Assembly: GCA_004352715.1 (NCBI GenBank)
Contig: SCFE01000088.1
Span: 1,029,947-1,093,946, forward strand
Length of the DNA: 64,000 nt
Source: Hofstenia miamia
Lineage: Eukaryota; Xenacoelomorpha; Acoela
Direction of reading: 5' to 3'
The stretch's first letter is position 1. Each line of letters starts with the position of its first letter. This document shows, piece after piece, positions 1-10,965 of this stretch. Both the position numbers and the translations under genes were made by a program. Under the pieces are notes generated by a model that searched no databases, had not been told where the DNA came from, and was given only the letters and a program-made list of their open reading frames with translations.

Positions 1-509
1 TATTTACTTCACAGGGTTGCTGAAGACTTTGGTGTTACCATAAACTTAAATCCTAAACCATATGATGAATGGAATGGATCAGGTGCCCATACTAACTACA
101 GTACATTGAAAATGCGGGAAGATAACGGAAGAATGTAAGTCATTTGTCATTTTTTGCACAGCGGCAGAAGAATTGTAAAATGTATGTAATAGGTCTATCT
201 TACTTTTAATTTCAATATTTTAGCGAAATCGACCAAGCCATTGAAAAGCTTTCTCTTGTCCATGAACAGCACATGAAAGACTATGATCTCAACCAAGGTG
301 AAGACAACAAGCATAGATTGACTGGCATTCATGAAACAGCTCATTATAGTCAGTTTTCCTTCGGTGTTGCAAATAGAATGGCCAGCATAAGAATACCTCG
401 TCAGTGTGCTCTTAATGGAAAGGGTTATCTGGAAGATAGACGACCAGCGAGTAACTGTGATCCATATCTGGTTACTGGTGCAATTGTAAATACCACTGTA
501 CTTAACTAG
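1..509 (+). CDS. GLUL: Glutamine synthetase, 3' part (end of exon 4 and exon 5), cut by window edge
   Basis: The last two exons of a class II glutamine synthetase lie here: 1-134 (end of exon 4) and 224-509 (exon 5, stop TAG at 507-509). They are separated by an 89-bp GT-AG intron. The first part encodes the glycine-rich active-site motif [11 protein letters not shown]. Exon 5 encodes [12 protein letters not shown], which holds the conserved late glutamate and arginines of the family. The segment is nearly identical, in reverse orientation, to the end of the complete gene at 10457-13284. One visible protein difference is MKDYD here against MKVYD there. The 5' exons would lie outside the window, so this may be a second whole gene facing the first tail to tail, or an inverted assembly duplicate. 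The visible reading frame is intact. Confidence 0.85.
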
Positions 510-1221
510 AAGAATTGTCATTTTAAGAACTTTGAAATGCTAGAAACTCAAATATTTTGAATGATGTGTGCTCTGATGTATTACGTCAATAAATAGTTAA
601 ACTTATAGTTTTTCTCTAGTTTGACAAAGCCTTCATGTATGCATATATGAATAAGTTGGTGAAAGTATTCTAAATTCCAGCATTTCATGACAGTTAAATT
701 GAGATGTTAAATTCCTCATACCCTTACATTTATGTAAATAAAAAATTCTTATAAATTATGTTAATGTTATATTTTAATTTGCCTACACATTCTAAACTTA
801 TCACGTCTCCCGAAAAGTATTTCTCATTCAAAAAAGCTTTTTAAATACTTTCACTGGTGCAATTGTGATTACCACTGTACTTAACTAGACCCACGATCAT
901 TCTAGGAACTTGACAATGCAGAAACTCACAATTTGCGTTAAAACAATTGTAGTGTTAGTAATTATTTTTATCAGTTTTCGCAATTTGTTGTCTTATTAGT
1001 TTATTGCAAACTAATTGTTATAAAATTCTTTAATTTTTGTACTATATAGGAAACTGCATCATCATTTTTCAGTAGTAAAAAGTAACATAAATTAGTTTTT
1101 AGCAACTAAAATTTGATAGATCACATGTATAATGAAAATGTACCGGTAAATATATATGAGTTAGGTTGTAAAAACATTTAAAATTTATGTTTTATTAGGT
1201 TTTCTGGGCATTGATAATTAG
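1..1221. repeat. Inverted repeat arm 1 (partner 9745-10965)
   Basis: Position 1 pairs with 10965 and position 1221 pairs with 9745. Both arms are 1221 bp and differ by scattered substitutions. The arm holds the GS exon 4/5 region plus about 700 bp of 3' flank, including a polyadenylation signal near 588. The match ends exactly where the 1000-N gap begins, so the true arm could be longer. Bases 510-1221 contain no other gene. Confidence 0.9.
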
Positions 1222-2221
1222 NNNNNNNNNNNNNNNNNNNNNNNNNNNNNNNNNNNNNNNNNNNNNNNNNNNNNNNNNNNNNNNNNNNNNNNNNNNNNNN
1301 NNNNNNNNNNNNNNNNNNNNNNNNNNNNNNNNNNNNNNNNNNNNNNNNNNNNNNNNNNNNNNNNNNNNNNNNNNNNNNNNNNNNNNNNNNNNNNNNNNNN
1401 NNNNNNNNNNNNNNNNNNNNNNNNNNNNNNNNNNNNNNNNNNNNNNNNNNNNNNNNNNNNNNNNNNNNNNNNNNNNNNNNNNNNNNNNNNNNNNNNNNNN
1501 NNNNNNNNNNNNNNNNNNNNNNNNNNNNNNNNNNNNNNNNNNNNNNNNNNNNNNNNNNNNNNNNNNNNNNNNNNNNNNNNNNNNNNNNNNNNNNNNNNNN
1601 NNNNNNNNNNNNNNNNNNNNNNNNNNNNNNNNNNNNNNNNNNNNNNNNNNNNNNNNNNNNNNNNNNNNNNNNNNNNNNNNNNNNNNNNNNNNNNNNNNNN
1701 NNNNNNNNNNNNNNNNNNNNNNNNNNNNNNNNNNNNNNNNNNNNNNNNNNNNNNNNNNNNNNNNNNNNNNNNNNNNNNNNNNNNNNNNNNNNNNNNNNNN
1801 NNNNNNNNNNNNNNNNNNNNNNNNNNNNNNNNNNNNNNNNNNNNNNNNNNNNNNNNNNNNNNNNNNNNNNNNNNNNNNNNNNNNNNNNNNNNNNNNNNNN
1901 NNNNNNNNNNNNNNNNNNNNNNNNNNNNNNNNNNNNNNNNNNNNNNNNNNNNNNNNNNNNNNNNNNNNNNNNNNNNNNNNNNNNNNNNNNNNNNNNNNNN
2001 NNNNNNNNNNNNNNNNNNNNNNNNNNNNNNNNNNNNNNNNNNNNNNNNNNNNNNNNNNNNNNNNNNNNNNNNNNNNNNNNNNNNNNNNNNNNNNNNNNNN
2101 NNNNNNNNNNNNNNNNNNNNNNNNNNNNNNNNNNNNNNNNNNNNNNNNNNNNNNNNNNNNNNNNNNNNNNNNNNNNNNNNNNNNNNNNNNNNNNNNNNNN
2201 NNNNNNNNNNNNNNNNNNNNN
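1222..2221. other. Assembly gap, exactly 1000 N
   Basis: A run of exactly 1000 N, probably a fixed-size placeholder. It hides the C-terminal end of the Polinton protease and the left junction of the element with the GS flank. Confidence 0.98.
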
Positions 2222-2541
2222 ATACAATAGTATCCACATAATACACTAGAACTTTGTTGATACTGTGAACTGTTGTACACAATATTATCCTTAAATATTG
2301 GAAAAATACTTTGAAATGGAGGTAGGCCAAAACTATCAAAGTACTCAAGTTTAGCAGAGCCAAACTCTTTAAAGGTAATTGCATTCCCTGTGGATACATT
2401 GTTATCCTTAAAATAATAAAATGCTATCCAATGTGTGCCAGTATTTGAAGAATGGTCTAAATTACAAATATAAAATCCAAAACCCAGATTTTTCAAAGTA
2501 TTTCTAGAAAAGATCCCCTTAAAGTTTTTAATATTCTTCAT
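2222..2541 (-). pseudogene. Polinton adenain-type cysteine protease, N-terminal part
   Basis: The product resembles the C5 (adenovirus-type) maturation protease carried by Polintons. Visible active-site blocks are the histidine in NTGTHW (about residue 37), an aspartate in YFDSFG, a glutamine-rich stretch SSQYQQ, and the catalytic cysteine in CGYYC, in the order expected for the family. The ATG at 2541 is the first clean in-frame start. The block NFKGIFSRNTL just after it fits the usual N-terminus, although related coding sequence may extend some residues further upstream. The C-terminal helix is lost in the 1000-N gap, so I cannot say whether it is intact. In the family this enzyme processes capsid precursors. 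Confidence 0.8.
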
Positions 2542-2638
2542 AAATTGTAAAATATCATAATTTGAAAAGGGGATTAGATGTATTTAATCGCATTCCTTTC
2601 CCTTTTGAACCTGGACCATTTCCTTTAGGTGTATTTAA

Positions 2639-3069
2639 TCACATACCTTCTCCTGGAATTGCTTGTTTTATACCCATTCCTACAACATTGTTGTCAGAGG
2701 CAACCCCATTTCCAAACAATTTATTGACTGAATTTCTTCCCAAGGCTCCCATTGCACCAGTAACTAATGGTGCTACTGCATACTTTCCAATTAATGGAGC
2801 AGCTGCCATAAGTAAGGGGGCCAAAGCACCACCGTTTTTCTTCATTGCATTAAGTTGTGTTGTAAAAATTTTAATATCACAAGCTTTATTTATTTTCTTA
2901 GTTTTTCTAATTGGTTTATTTGTCTTTCTGTTAAAAGAAATGGAAGGGGAGATCCTTGGCTAGAATTACTAACTCTTAAAGTTATAGAACTTGAGTTTTT
3001 AATACTTTTTTTCAATTTATTTAATTGATCATTAGTTAAGTATAAGTTATACTTTTTATATTCTATCAT
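2639..3069 (-). pseudogene. Polinton small pX-like core/membrane protein, frameshifted
   Basis: Two reading frames together make a small basic protein typical of invertebrate Polintons. The first, starting at ATG 3067-3069, carries a lysine-rich N-terminus and the segment LLTERQINQLEKLRK. The second, ending at stop 2639-2641, carries a glycine/alanine-rich hydrophobic block beginning GGALAPLLMAAAPL. The pattern of an LT..Q motif followed by GG and a hydrophobic Gly/Ala block recalls the pX-like proteins of adintoviruses and Polintons. A frameshift near 2890 separates the halves. It sits between the capsid-like gene and the protease on the same strand. The family assignment is from remembered pattern, not a search. 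Confidence 0.6.
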
Positions 3070-3102
3070 TTTATATAAAGGAAAAAGAAATTAATTTTTC
3101 CC

Positions 3103-3426
3103 TTAAAATGTTAAAGTAGTTTGATTTGATGTTGTATTCACAGATATGTCTTGTTCATACATAATTAATGCATAGAATTTAAATTGATCTGCAAGAACAC
3201 CTTGTAAAGTATATCTAAATCTAATTTCATTGATAGCATTTTGAGATGTATCTTTTTGTTTAGATAAATCAAATACAATTATTCCATATTTCTCCCTAAA
3301 ATCAGAAGGCTTAATAAATGTACCTGTTGAAAAGTCATTAACACCATCATTATATCTAACAAATTCTGTATATAGTCTTGGAAACTCACTAGTTGGATGA
3401 ATCTCTACTTGTGGATAAAAATTATC
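3103..3426 (-). pseudogene. Polinton capsid-like protein, C-terminal 107 residues
   Basis: An open minus-strand frame enters from the gap at 3427 and ends at TAA 3103-3105. It encodes about 107 residues with the segment REKYGIIVFDLSKQKD and then alternating beta-like sequence ending in FYALIMYEQD. A [IV].FDLSKQ block followed by a beta-rich tail is what I expect near the end of Polinton major capsid (double jelly-roll) proteins, and the gene order fits. The start is lost in the gap. It could instead belong to another virion protein, or continue the coiled-coil gene across the gap. Confidence 0.5.
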
Positions 3427-4426
3427 NNNNNNNNNNNNNNNNNNNNNNNNNNNNNNNNNNNNNNNNNNNNNNNNNNNNNNNNNNNNNNNNNNNNNNNNNN
3501 NNNNNNNNNNNNNNNNNNNNNNNNNNNNNNNNNNNNNNNNNNNNNNNNNNNNNNNNNNNNNNNNNNNNNNNNNNNNNNNNNNNNNNNNNNNNNNNNNNNN
3601 NNNNNNNNNNNNNNNNNNNNNNNNNNNNNNNNNNNNNNNNNNNNNNNNNNNNNNNNNNNNNNNNNNNNNNNNNNNNNNNNNNNNNNNNNNNNNNNNNNNN
3701 NNNNNNNNNNNNNNNNNNNNNNNNNNNNNNNNNNNNNNNNNNNNNNNNNNNNNNNNNNNNNNNNNNNNNNNNNNNNNNNNNNNNNNNNNNNNNNNNNNNN
3801 NNNNNNNNNNNNNNNNNNNNNNNNNNNNNNNNNNNNNNNNNNNNNNNNNNNNNNNNNNNNNNNNNNNNNNNNNNNNNNNNNNNNNNNNNNNNNNNNNNNN
3901 NNNNNNNNNNNNNNNNNNNNNNNNNNNNNNNNNNNNNNNNNNNNNNNNNNNNNNNNNNNNNNNNNNNNNNNNNNNNNNNNNNNNNNNNNNNNNNNNNNNN
4001 NNNNNNNNNNNNNNNNNNNNNNNNNNNNNNNNNNNNNNNNNNNNNNNNNNNNNNNNNNNNNNNNNNNNNNNNNNNNNNNNNNNNNNNNNNNNNNNNNNNN
4101 NNNNNNNNNNNNNNNNNNNNNNNNNNNNNNNNNNNNNNNNNNNNNNNNNNNNNNNNNNNNNNNNNNNNNNNNNNNNNNNNNNNNNNNNNNNNNNNNNNNN
4201 NNNNNNNNNNNNNNNNNNNNNNNNNNNNNNNNNNNNNNNNNNNNNNNNNNNNNNNNNNNNNNNNNNNNNNNNNNNNNNNNNNNNNNNNNNNNNNNNNNNN
4301 NNNNNNNNNNNNNNNNNNNNNNNNNNNNNNNNNNNNNNNNNNNNNNNNNNNNNNNNNNNNNNNNNNNNNNNNNNNNNNNNNNNNNNNNNNNNNNNNNNNN
4401 NNNNNNNNNNNNNNNNNNNNNNNNNN
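3427..4426. other. Assembly gap, exactly 1000 N
   Basis: A placeholder gap inside the Polinton, between the coiled-coil structural gene and the capsid-like C-terminus. The true missing length is unknown. Confidence 0.98.
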
Positions 4427-5655
4427 TATCATTTCCAGCATTCTTAGAAGAAGTAAGTAATTCTAAACGATCCATTAATTGTGATGGATCATTGTAGTAG
4501 AAAACACTTTGACCCTTAATTATCTTTTTAACTTTTTGATTTTTGCGATTACCTGTAACTCCAGCAAGTTTTACCAGATTCCTAAATACTCTCTTAGACT
4601 TTTCAGTGTATTTATCTTGTTTTTTATTATATCTCTTTGTTAAAAGATCTATGAAGGATTGATCAATTGGTTCAGAAATAATTGGTTTTCCATAAGGCAT
4701 ACCATTTTGATCTACATAGTAAGCTTCCAAAATATATTCTCTATATAATTTATCCACATCTATAAATGTAAGTCCAAACATGTTGTCATGAACTTTAAGG
4801 GGAAAAGACTTCTTTTTCTTTAGTCCTTTTCCTTGAATGTTTCCATCTATAGGATTCATGAGAGTCAACCAATTGAGTACTTTTCCTAACAAAATCAACA
4901 AAATTTCTGTATTTATCTAATTCTTCCCCATCACTTACTAAGACATCATAATGTGCATTATTTTCATCATGTTTATCAACAACTTCATTATAGTCATAAA
5001 TAATTTTATTATAATGTGCTTGCTCATCATTTGTTAAATTTGTTTTTTGTTTATTAATTTTTTCAAATTCATCAATTTTAACTTTTAACTCATGATATTT
5101 CTTTTCCAATATTTTATTTCCTTTGGTTAAACTTGTCTTTTTTATACCATTATCTTTTATAATTTCATCTATTTTTTTAATTATTTCATCTTTTTCTGTA
5201 TCATTTTTTGTTTTAAGTTCATTTGGTAAAATTAAGCTATATTTATTTAGAACATCTATATCAAAATTGGTTTCAATTTGTGGAGCCTTTGTTTCTGTTT
5301 CTCCAAGAGAACTTTCATCTCCAAGAGAACTTTCATCTTCTAACTGTTGTAGATTATTAAGATTATATGGCTTCCAATCCTCTATTGCATCTTGTAATTG
5401 CCTTTGATTTTTTCTCATTTGAACTAATTCATTTGTTTGATCCCTTAGATTTTCTTTAATGACATTTGTTTGATCTTTTAACAGATCTCCTTGATCTGAA
5501 ATAGTTTTTGTAATAGGTTTGTATGTTTCTTGTAAGTTGTACTGAACTTCATTTTGTTGGTTAATGTAGTCACGTTTTTGTTGTAAAATCTTTTTTTCTT
5601 GCTTACTGACTTCATCTTCAAGATTTACTAGTTTTCTATATTCATCATAATCCAT
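4427..5655 (-). pseudogene. Polinton coiled-coil structural protein, one frameshift, 3' end in gap
   Basis: The start is ATG at 5655 (MDYDEYRKLVNLEDE). About 250 residues are strongly charged and Gln/Lys/Glu-rich, consistent with a long coiled coil. After a frameshift near 4880 the second frame continues with VLNWLTLMNPIDG and a more globular basic domain (SFIDLLTKRYNKK, GNRKNQKVKKI, VFYYNDP, RLELLTSS) before entering the gap. A short in-frame repeat (LGDESS twice) lies near residue 110. I recognise this arrangement as an unnamed gene common in invertebrate Polintons, placed directly after the packaging ATPase. A virion-structural or minor-capsid role is inferred from that position only. Confidence 0.6.
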
Positions 5656-5779
5656 TATTATATAATTATTTTAGAAAATATTTTTCATGCAATACAGGAC
5701 ATGTTGTCCCTTTGCTAATGCAATACAGTACATGTTGTCCCTTAACTCCTAAAATAAAGGACACTTTGCTGTGTGCTTA

Positions 5780-6147
5780 TTACAAAGTTTCATTAAAGTT
5801 TTTATGTACTGTCTTCTTTTCTTTGTTCACAAAAAGAAAGTCATAATTAGACAAACTTTCAAAAGGTCTGGATTAAAAGAATTATCCTTAGCAATTGAAT
5901 TTTTATCACGATTATCTACAGGAGTGTATAAAACCATGTGTGTACAATTTGTCCTTATTTTCTTTGGAACATTGTAATAAGATTGTGAAATATATATTGC
6001 TGATATGTTCTGATGACGACCATCAGTGAAATGATTTGCAATTTTATTCTGTGTCTTTTCTGGGGCATTTACAAGGTCATCAAAGATAACTATTTTTCTA
6101 CCTGTTGTGTTACCAACTAGGTTCTCATTAGTGTTTTTTAGAAATTT
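5780..6147 (-). pseudogene. Polinton packaging ATPase (FtsK/HerA type), C-terminal fragment
   Basis: Minus-strand translation shows KIVIFDDL, a Walker B-like hydrophobic stretch ending in acidic residues. It is followed by HFTDGRHQNISAIYISQSYY, the sensor-type motif typical of Polinton and viral genome-packaging ATPases. One frameshift near 5880 separates this from the C-terminal end, which terminates at TAA 5780-5782. The Walker A loop and N-terminal half are absent, because coding similarity stops at an AT-rich junction near 6147. The coiled-coil gene begins 125 bp downstream on the same strand. In the family this enzyme pumps DNA into the capsid; this copy cannot be active. Confidence 0.7.
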
Positions 6148-9100
6148 ATATATATATAATATACGTCGTTTGCGTGAAGCTTTACTCGGAAAAATTTAGG
6201 GCTAATTGATAGAAACTTGAAAATTAAGTATATAATAGATATATACATTTTAACACTTTACTATGCTCTTTATTTTGAATTATTTGTCCTTTTCAAGTTC
6301 TTGCAAAAATGCGTTGTTTTCAAAATCTTGAGTATTGCAAAAATTCAAGCATCTCATTGCTAAAAATCCTTTGTCCCCAAAGTGAGAATATGAAACATTT
6401 TTTAATTAAATCTTGTTTAGTTAGTTTAGTAAATTTTACACTAGGAATGCCTCGAAAAGACTTTTCACAGATCACAATTTTTCAATTTCATTAATTTTGA
6501 CTAAGTGGCAGTTAGAAATGAAATTTAACAGCGGCGGTGGCTCCAGCCGCTTGCCCACACTTCTAATTTCTACAGAGATCATGAATACTACCTGGCAAAT
6601 TTGTAGAATGAAATTTGGATTGATTCAAAACAAGATCGACCATATGATAAAAAAATCACGTGTATATATTAACTCTCAACTAGCCAATTATTTTAGAACA
6701 TCATCAAGTCATTGCTCTACATTTTGTAGATGTCAATACATTTATTGGAAATTGTATAATTTAATGTTAAAAGTAAACTTTGTATTCAGCGTACAGCTAC
6801 ATTAAAGAAAAATATACAAGCTGTACTATTTATTCTCAAATGCATTCAGTTGATCAAGGCCTATTGAAAATACGGCCTGACAATTAGCAGTAATATATTA
6901 ATGGGGTCAGAAAAAGACTTCACCAGAGACCAGCATTTGATGTAACAATAAGTCACTGTAACTCACCATATCAAAGAATTCGCTATTTTACACGTCTCTG
7001 CGTTTTTTTAGCATTTGGATATTGTAAAAACTACTTTCAAATAAAATGAGGCCATTAACAATAAAAAATCTTTTTCAATTAAACAATTTAGGACTTGACA
7101 GCATAAGAATTACAGGATATAAACCTATGCAATCAAAAATGCAGATTTAATTTTTCTACTTTCAAATGCAATATTTCTAGAAATGGAATACACTCCTTTA
7201 ATTATAAAAGATTCAAATTTGTTTGGTTAACCCTTTGTTTACTTTGAAGCCAATGGAATTGGATAAATCCAGTGTGGCTAAAGTGAAATTAAACAAAAAT
7301 CAGATGATTTTCTCATTTGAACTCGACCTAGATCAAAGGAATATTCAGTGTGATTTTCTCATTAAATGTTTCTCCTTACATGTTTTGTAATATTTATTCT
7401 CCTTGTCTACACATTTGATGACTTCTGTTCTACTACTTGTTTTGAAATGTCCTTCCTCCACGGCGTGCCATTACTTGATAAATGCTATACCTGAACATTG
7501 CTTGTACAGCATGTAGCTAAATATTTATTAAAAGAAACACTAGTAGTGCCTTCAATTTCCTCTTAATCATTTACAATTTCAATATATCTGCATAATATAT
7601 TTTGATCGAATTTCTCAGTACCACAATTTGTTTACATAATTCTGTTCATGCAAGGTGCAGAGCAGAATCTTAAGGTGTTTACAGACGAGCATCTTTTTGA
7701 TGTATGCTAATTTGAATGATGTGCGTTCAGACGAGAATCTTTTTGAAATATATCAAATCATATACATCAGAAGGTTCTCGTCTGAACGCACCTTTAGGAA
7801 AGTATTTGTTCTAAAAATTAATTACTTCCAAGATTTTGAAAGTATATTTGCAATTGTAATAATTTGAATAACCGTTATTTTTTTCAGCAAATGAAATTTT
7901 TGGCACTGTACTATGCAGTGTATATGTGTGATTGACAATTTTCTATTAACATGCAAATTCCCATTAATTATTAGGGAATTCTTAAATAATGTCTTTACAA
8001 ATTTATGGAAAATATTTGGAAAAATTAATCATCAAAAACCTTAGTCGAAAGTTAATGTTATCGATCGATCTGGTATTATTCAATAATCTTCATAACAATT
8101 TCTGTGATATATATTTTGCCAACAATATTTAGACCTTGCTTCCACCTATCTCTGCTCTACCACAATTTGTTTTTCACAGAATATCAAGTACATGTATTTC
8201 TATTGATAGGACTCATACTTTTCGCAACAAAGTTTTTCTGTACTGCTTTCTTTGAAAACGAAGTTTAAGAGAGATTATTTCATTTAGGTTTCACTGAAAT
8301 ATGAAGTATATAACACATGCACATATTTTATCAAATGCAGGTGACATATTTGCTGGTAGCTTCAATGATATTTCATAATGTATTTACAATGCATGGATTT
8401 GGAGAAATGTATTGAGGTATTGTTTGGGTTACAGCTAGGGTTTCATGGTTCCTAATATAGTAGCATTATACTACTAATATTAATACTAGTACAGTGAATA
8501 GCTTTTCATAAAACATTTCAAATATGCATAATATCCATATAAAATTGTGGTTAACCCCTTTAGGGTTAATGGCTACTTACCACAGTAAGTAATTGTTAGT
8601 ATAAACAAGTTTTATAGAAAGTACTGCCAAAATACAAGATCATCTTTGACAATTGAGATTAAAAGAGATAAGGAACTAATGAATTCAAACTTGAACATAG
8701 AGAAAATGAAATGAAAAAATTACAAACTATTTTGCTCAATAACTTCTTGATGTTTTAATTTAGTGAAGTCCGAGTCACAGCTGCAATCCTTACATATACA
8801 TTTATGCAGTGCTTTCAATTCAAATTTAACTTTTCAAATTTTCATACCAAGCTTTTACACTTTATGTGAAATATCTTGTTTTAAAGCCAAATTTTGAAAT
8901 ATTTCTAAAATCAAATTTCAAGACCAATTTTAAGCTCCGCGAGCAAACTCGGCTTTTCCAGTCTTATTAAGCCAATATTATAGAATAGAACAAGTTTTTT
9001 TATTGCTAAGACACTTATTTGGTTAATTAGACAATACTTTCTTGGAAAAATCGTTTGAAAAATCACAAAGGGCCCCCAACCAGAAACTGCTCGACATTGA

Positions 9101-9744
9101 AAATTTTTTATATATTGACCTTAGCAGGTATGGTTCTTTCAACTAGGCCCTATATGCGTTCTCAAAATGTATGCAATAATACATTGACTCCATGTATAGA
9201 ATGTGTTTCAATATTTATTATATTTCAAATGTTAATGAGTTCAATTGGATTTCTAAAATGTATCTGAGTTTTGAACTTTTCAATTGAAATTAACCTAACA
9301 AATTAAAAAGCAAAATTTCAAATTTTTACTGCTAAGTACAAATGAAAAAATTTTCTCTTCACGGTGAAGGTTCTCTTTCAAAGTTAAACTTTTTTTTCAA
9401 AATTGCTACTTTGATTTTCCAACGTTAAAAAATTATTGGGATAATTTTTTTCACGCACTTTTTTCAAAATGCATATTATTGGTGTTGAGGTGAGTATTCA
9501 GATATTTTAATACTCAAAAATTATCTGCCACGTTCTTCACAATATACCAGATATAATCAGTATTTCAGACATGTTGTCCTGCTGTTATTGCAAAATTTTC
9601 AGAATGAAAACATTTGAAATTATCGTTTTCCAAATTTTCTAGCATCTTAGTTCTGAAATATAGCTTCTAAAATAGACCAATGTAATATTGCAGATCAAAA
9701 AGAATAGCTTTTTAAATGACTTGCACAAAATGCATTTCACCGAT
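6148..9744. other. Non-coding stretch between Polinton remnant and GS inverted repeat
   Basis: AT-rich sequence with no convincing coding region on either strand. The only structure I can support is the short inverted-repeat element at 7670-7796. A small palindrome (aacccctttagggtt) lies near 8560. Confidence 0.6.
7670..7796. mobile_element. Small MITE with about 16-20 bp terminal inverted repeats
   Basis: Left end: TTAA (7670-7673) then GGTGTTTACAGACGAG. Right end: CTCGTCTGAACGCACC then TTTA (7793-7796). The ends are imperfect inverted repeats. A third copy of the motif, GTGCGTTCAGACGAGAA at 7721-7737, sits inside and can pair with the right end as a hairpin. The roughly 120-bp size and lack of coding fit a MITE. 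TTAA/TTTA flanks hint at a piggyBac-like origin, but one flank is mutated. Confidence 0.5.
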
Positions 9745-10965
9745 CTAATTATCAATGCCCAGAAAACCTAATAAAACATAAATTTTAAATGTTTTTACAA
9801 CCTAACTCATATATATTTACCGGTACATTTTCATTATACATGTGATCTATCAAATTTTAGTTGCTAAAAACTAATTTATGTTACTTTTTACTACTGAAAA
9901 ATGATGATGCAGTTTCCTATATAGTACAAAAATTAAAGAATTTTATAACAATTAGTTTGCAATAAACTAATAAGACAACAAATTGCGAAAACTGATAAAA
10001 ATAATTACTAACACTACAATTGTTTTAACGCAAATTGTGAGTTTCTGCATTGTCAAGTTCCTAGAATGATCGTGGGTCTAGTTAAGTACAGTGGTAATCA
10101 CAATTGCCCCAGTGAAAGTATTTAAAAAGCTTTTTTGAATGAGAACTACTTTTCGGCAGACGTGATAAGTTTAGAATGAGTAGGCAAATTAAAATATAAC
10201 ATTAACATAATTTATAAGAATTTTTTATTTACATAAATGTAAGGGTATGAGGAATTTAATATCTCAATTTAACTGTCATGAAATGCTGGAATTTATCATA
10301 CATTCACCAACTTATTAATATATGCATACATGAAGGCTTTGTCAAACTAGAGAAAAATTACAAGTTTAACTATTTATTGACGTAATACATCAGAGCACAC
10401 ATCATTCAAAATATTTGAGTTTCTAGCATTTCAAAGTTCTTAAAATGACAATGCTTCTAGTTAAGTACAGTGGTATTTACAATTGCACCAGTAACCAGAT
10501 ATGGATCACAGTTACTCGCTGGTCGTCTATCTTCCAGATAACCCTTTCCATTAAGAGCACACTGACGAGGTATTCTTATGCTGGCCATTCTATTTGCAAC
10601 ACCGAAGGAAAACTGACTATAATGAGCTGTTTCATGAATGCCAGTCAATCTATGCTTGTTGTCTTCACCTTGGTTGAGATCATAGACTTTCATGTGCTGT
10701 TCATGGACAAGAGAAAGCTTTTCAATGGCTTGGTCGATTTCGCTAAAATATTGAAATTAAAAGTAAGATAGACCTATTACATACATTTTACAATTCTTCT
10801 GCCGCTGTGCAAAAAATGACAAATGACTTACATTCTTCCGTTATCTTCCCGCATTTTCAATGTACTGTAGTTAGTATGGGCACCTGATCCATTCCATTCA
10901 TCATATGGTTTAGGATTTAAGTTTATGGTAACACCAAAGTCTTCAGCAACCCTGTGAAGTAAATA
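9745..10965. repeat. Inverted repeat arm 2 (partner 1-1221)
   Basis: Reverse-complement copy of 1-1221 with scattered substitutions. It contains the last exon, intron 4, part of exon 4 and the 3' flank of the complete GS gene. Confidence 0.9.
10373..10378 (-). promoter_or_regulatory. Polyadenylation signal of GS gene
   Basis: AATAAA on the minus strand, about 80 bp after the GS stop codon. The same hexamer is kept in the inverted copy at the left end of the window. Confidence 0.6.

Larger units (their letters stand above)
2222..6147 (-). mobile_element. Polinton/Maverick (adintovirus-like) remnant
   Basis: Five consecutive minus-strand gene fragments match the structural module of a Polinton. 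In transcription order they are the packaging ATPase C-terminus, a coiled-coil structural protein, a capsid-like C-terminus, a small pX-like protein, and an adenain-type protease. The element starts abruptly inside the ATPase near 6147, so the ATP-binding Walker A part is missing. It runs into gaps at 3427-4426 and 1222-2221. No polymerase B, integrase or long terminal inverted repeat is visible. At least three of the genes carry a single frameshift, so this is a decayed insertion. It lies between the two inverted GS copies. Confidence 0.8.

Noticed and set aside
195-521. A 108-codon antisense frame opposite the GS last exon, repeated in all copies
   Set aside because: It is conserved only because the GS exon is duplicated; the opposite strand has spliced GS coding with family motifs.
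1178-2541. Long frames running through N runs
   Set aside because: Their length comes from untranslated N; only the parts outside gaps were used.
2562-2963. Plus-strand 133-codon proline-rich frame
   Set aside because: It is the shadow of the minus-strand Polinton pX-like gene.
8540-8580. Palindrome around aacccctttagggtt as a regulatory site
   Set aside because: Short and isolated, with no gene next to it.
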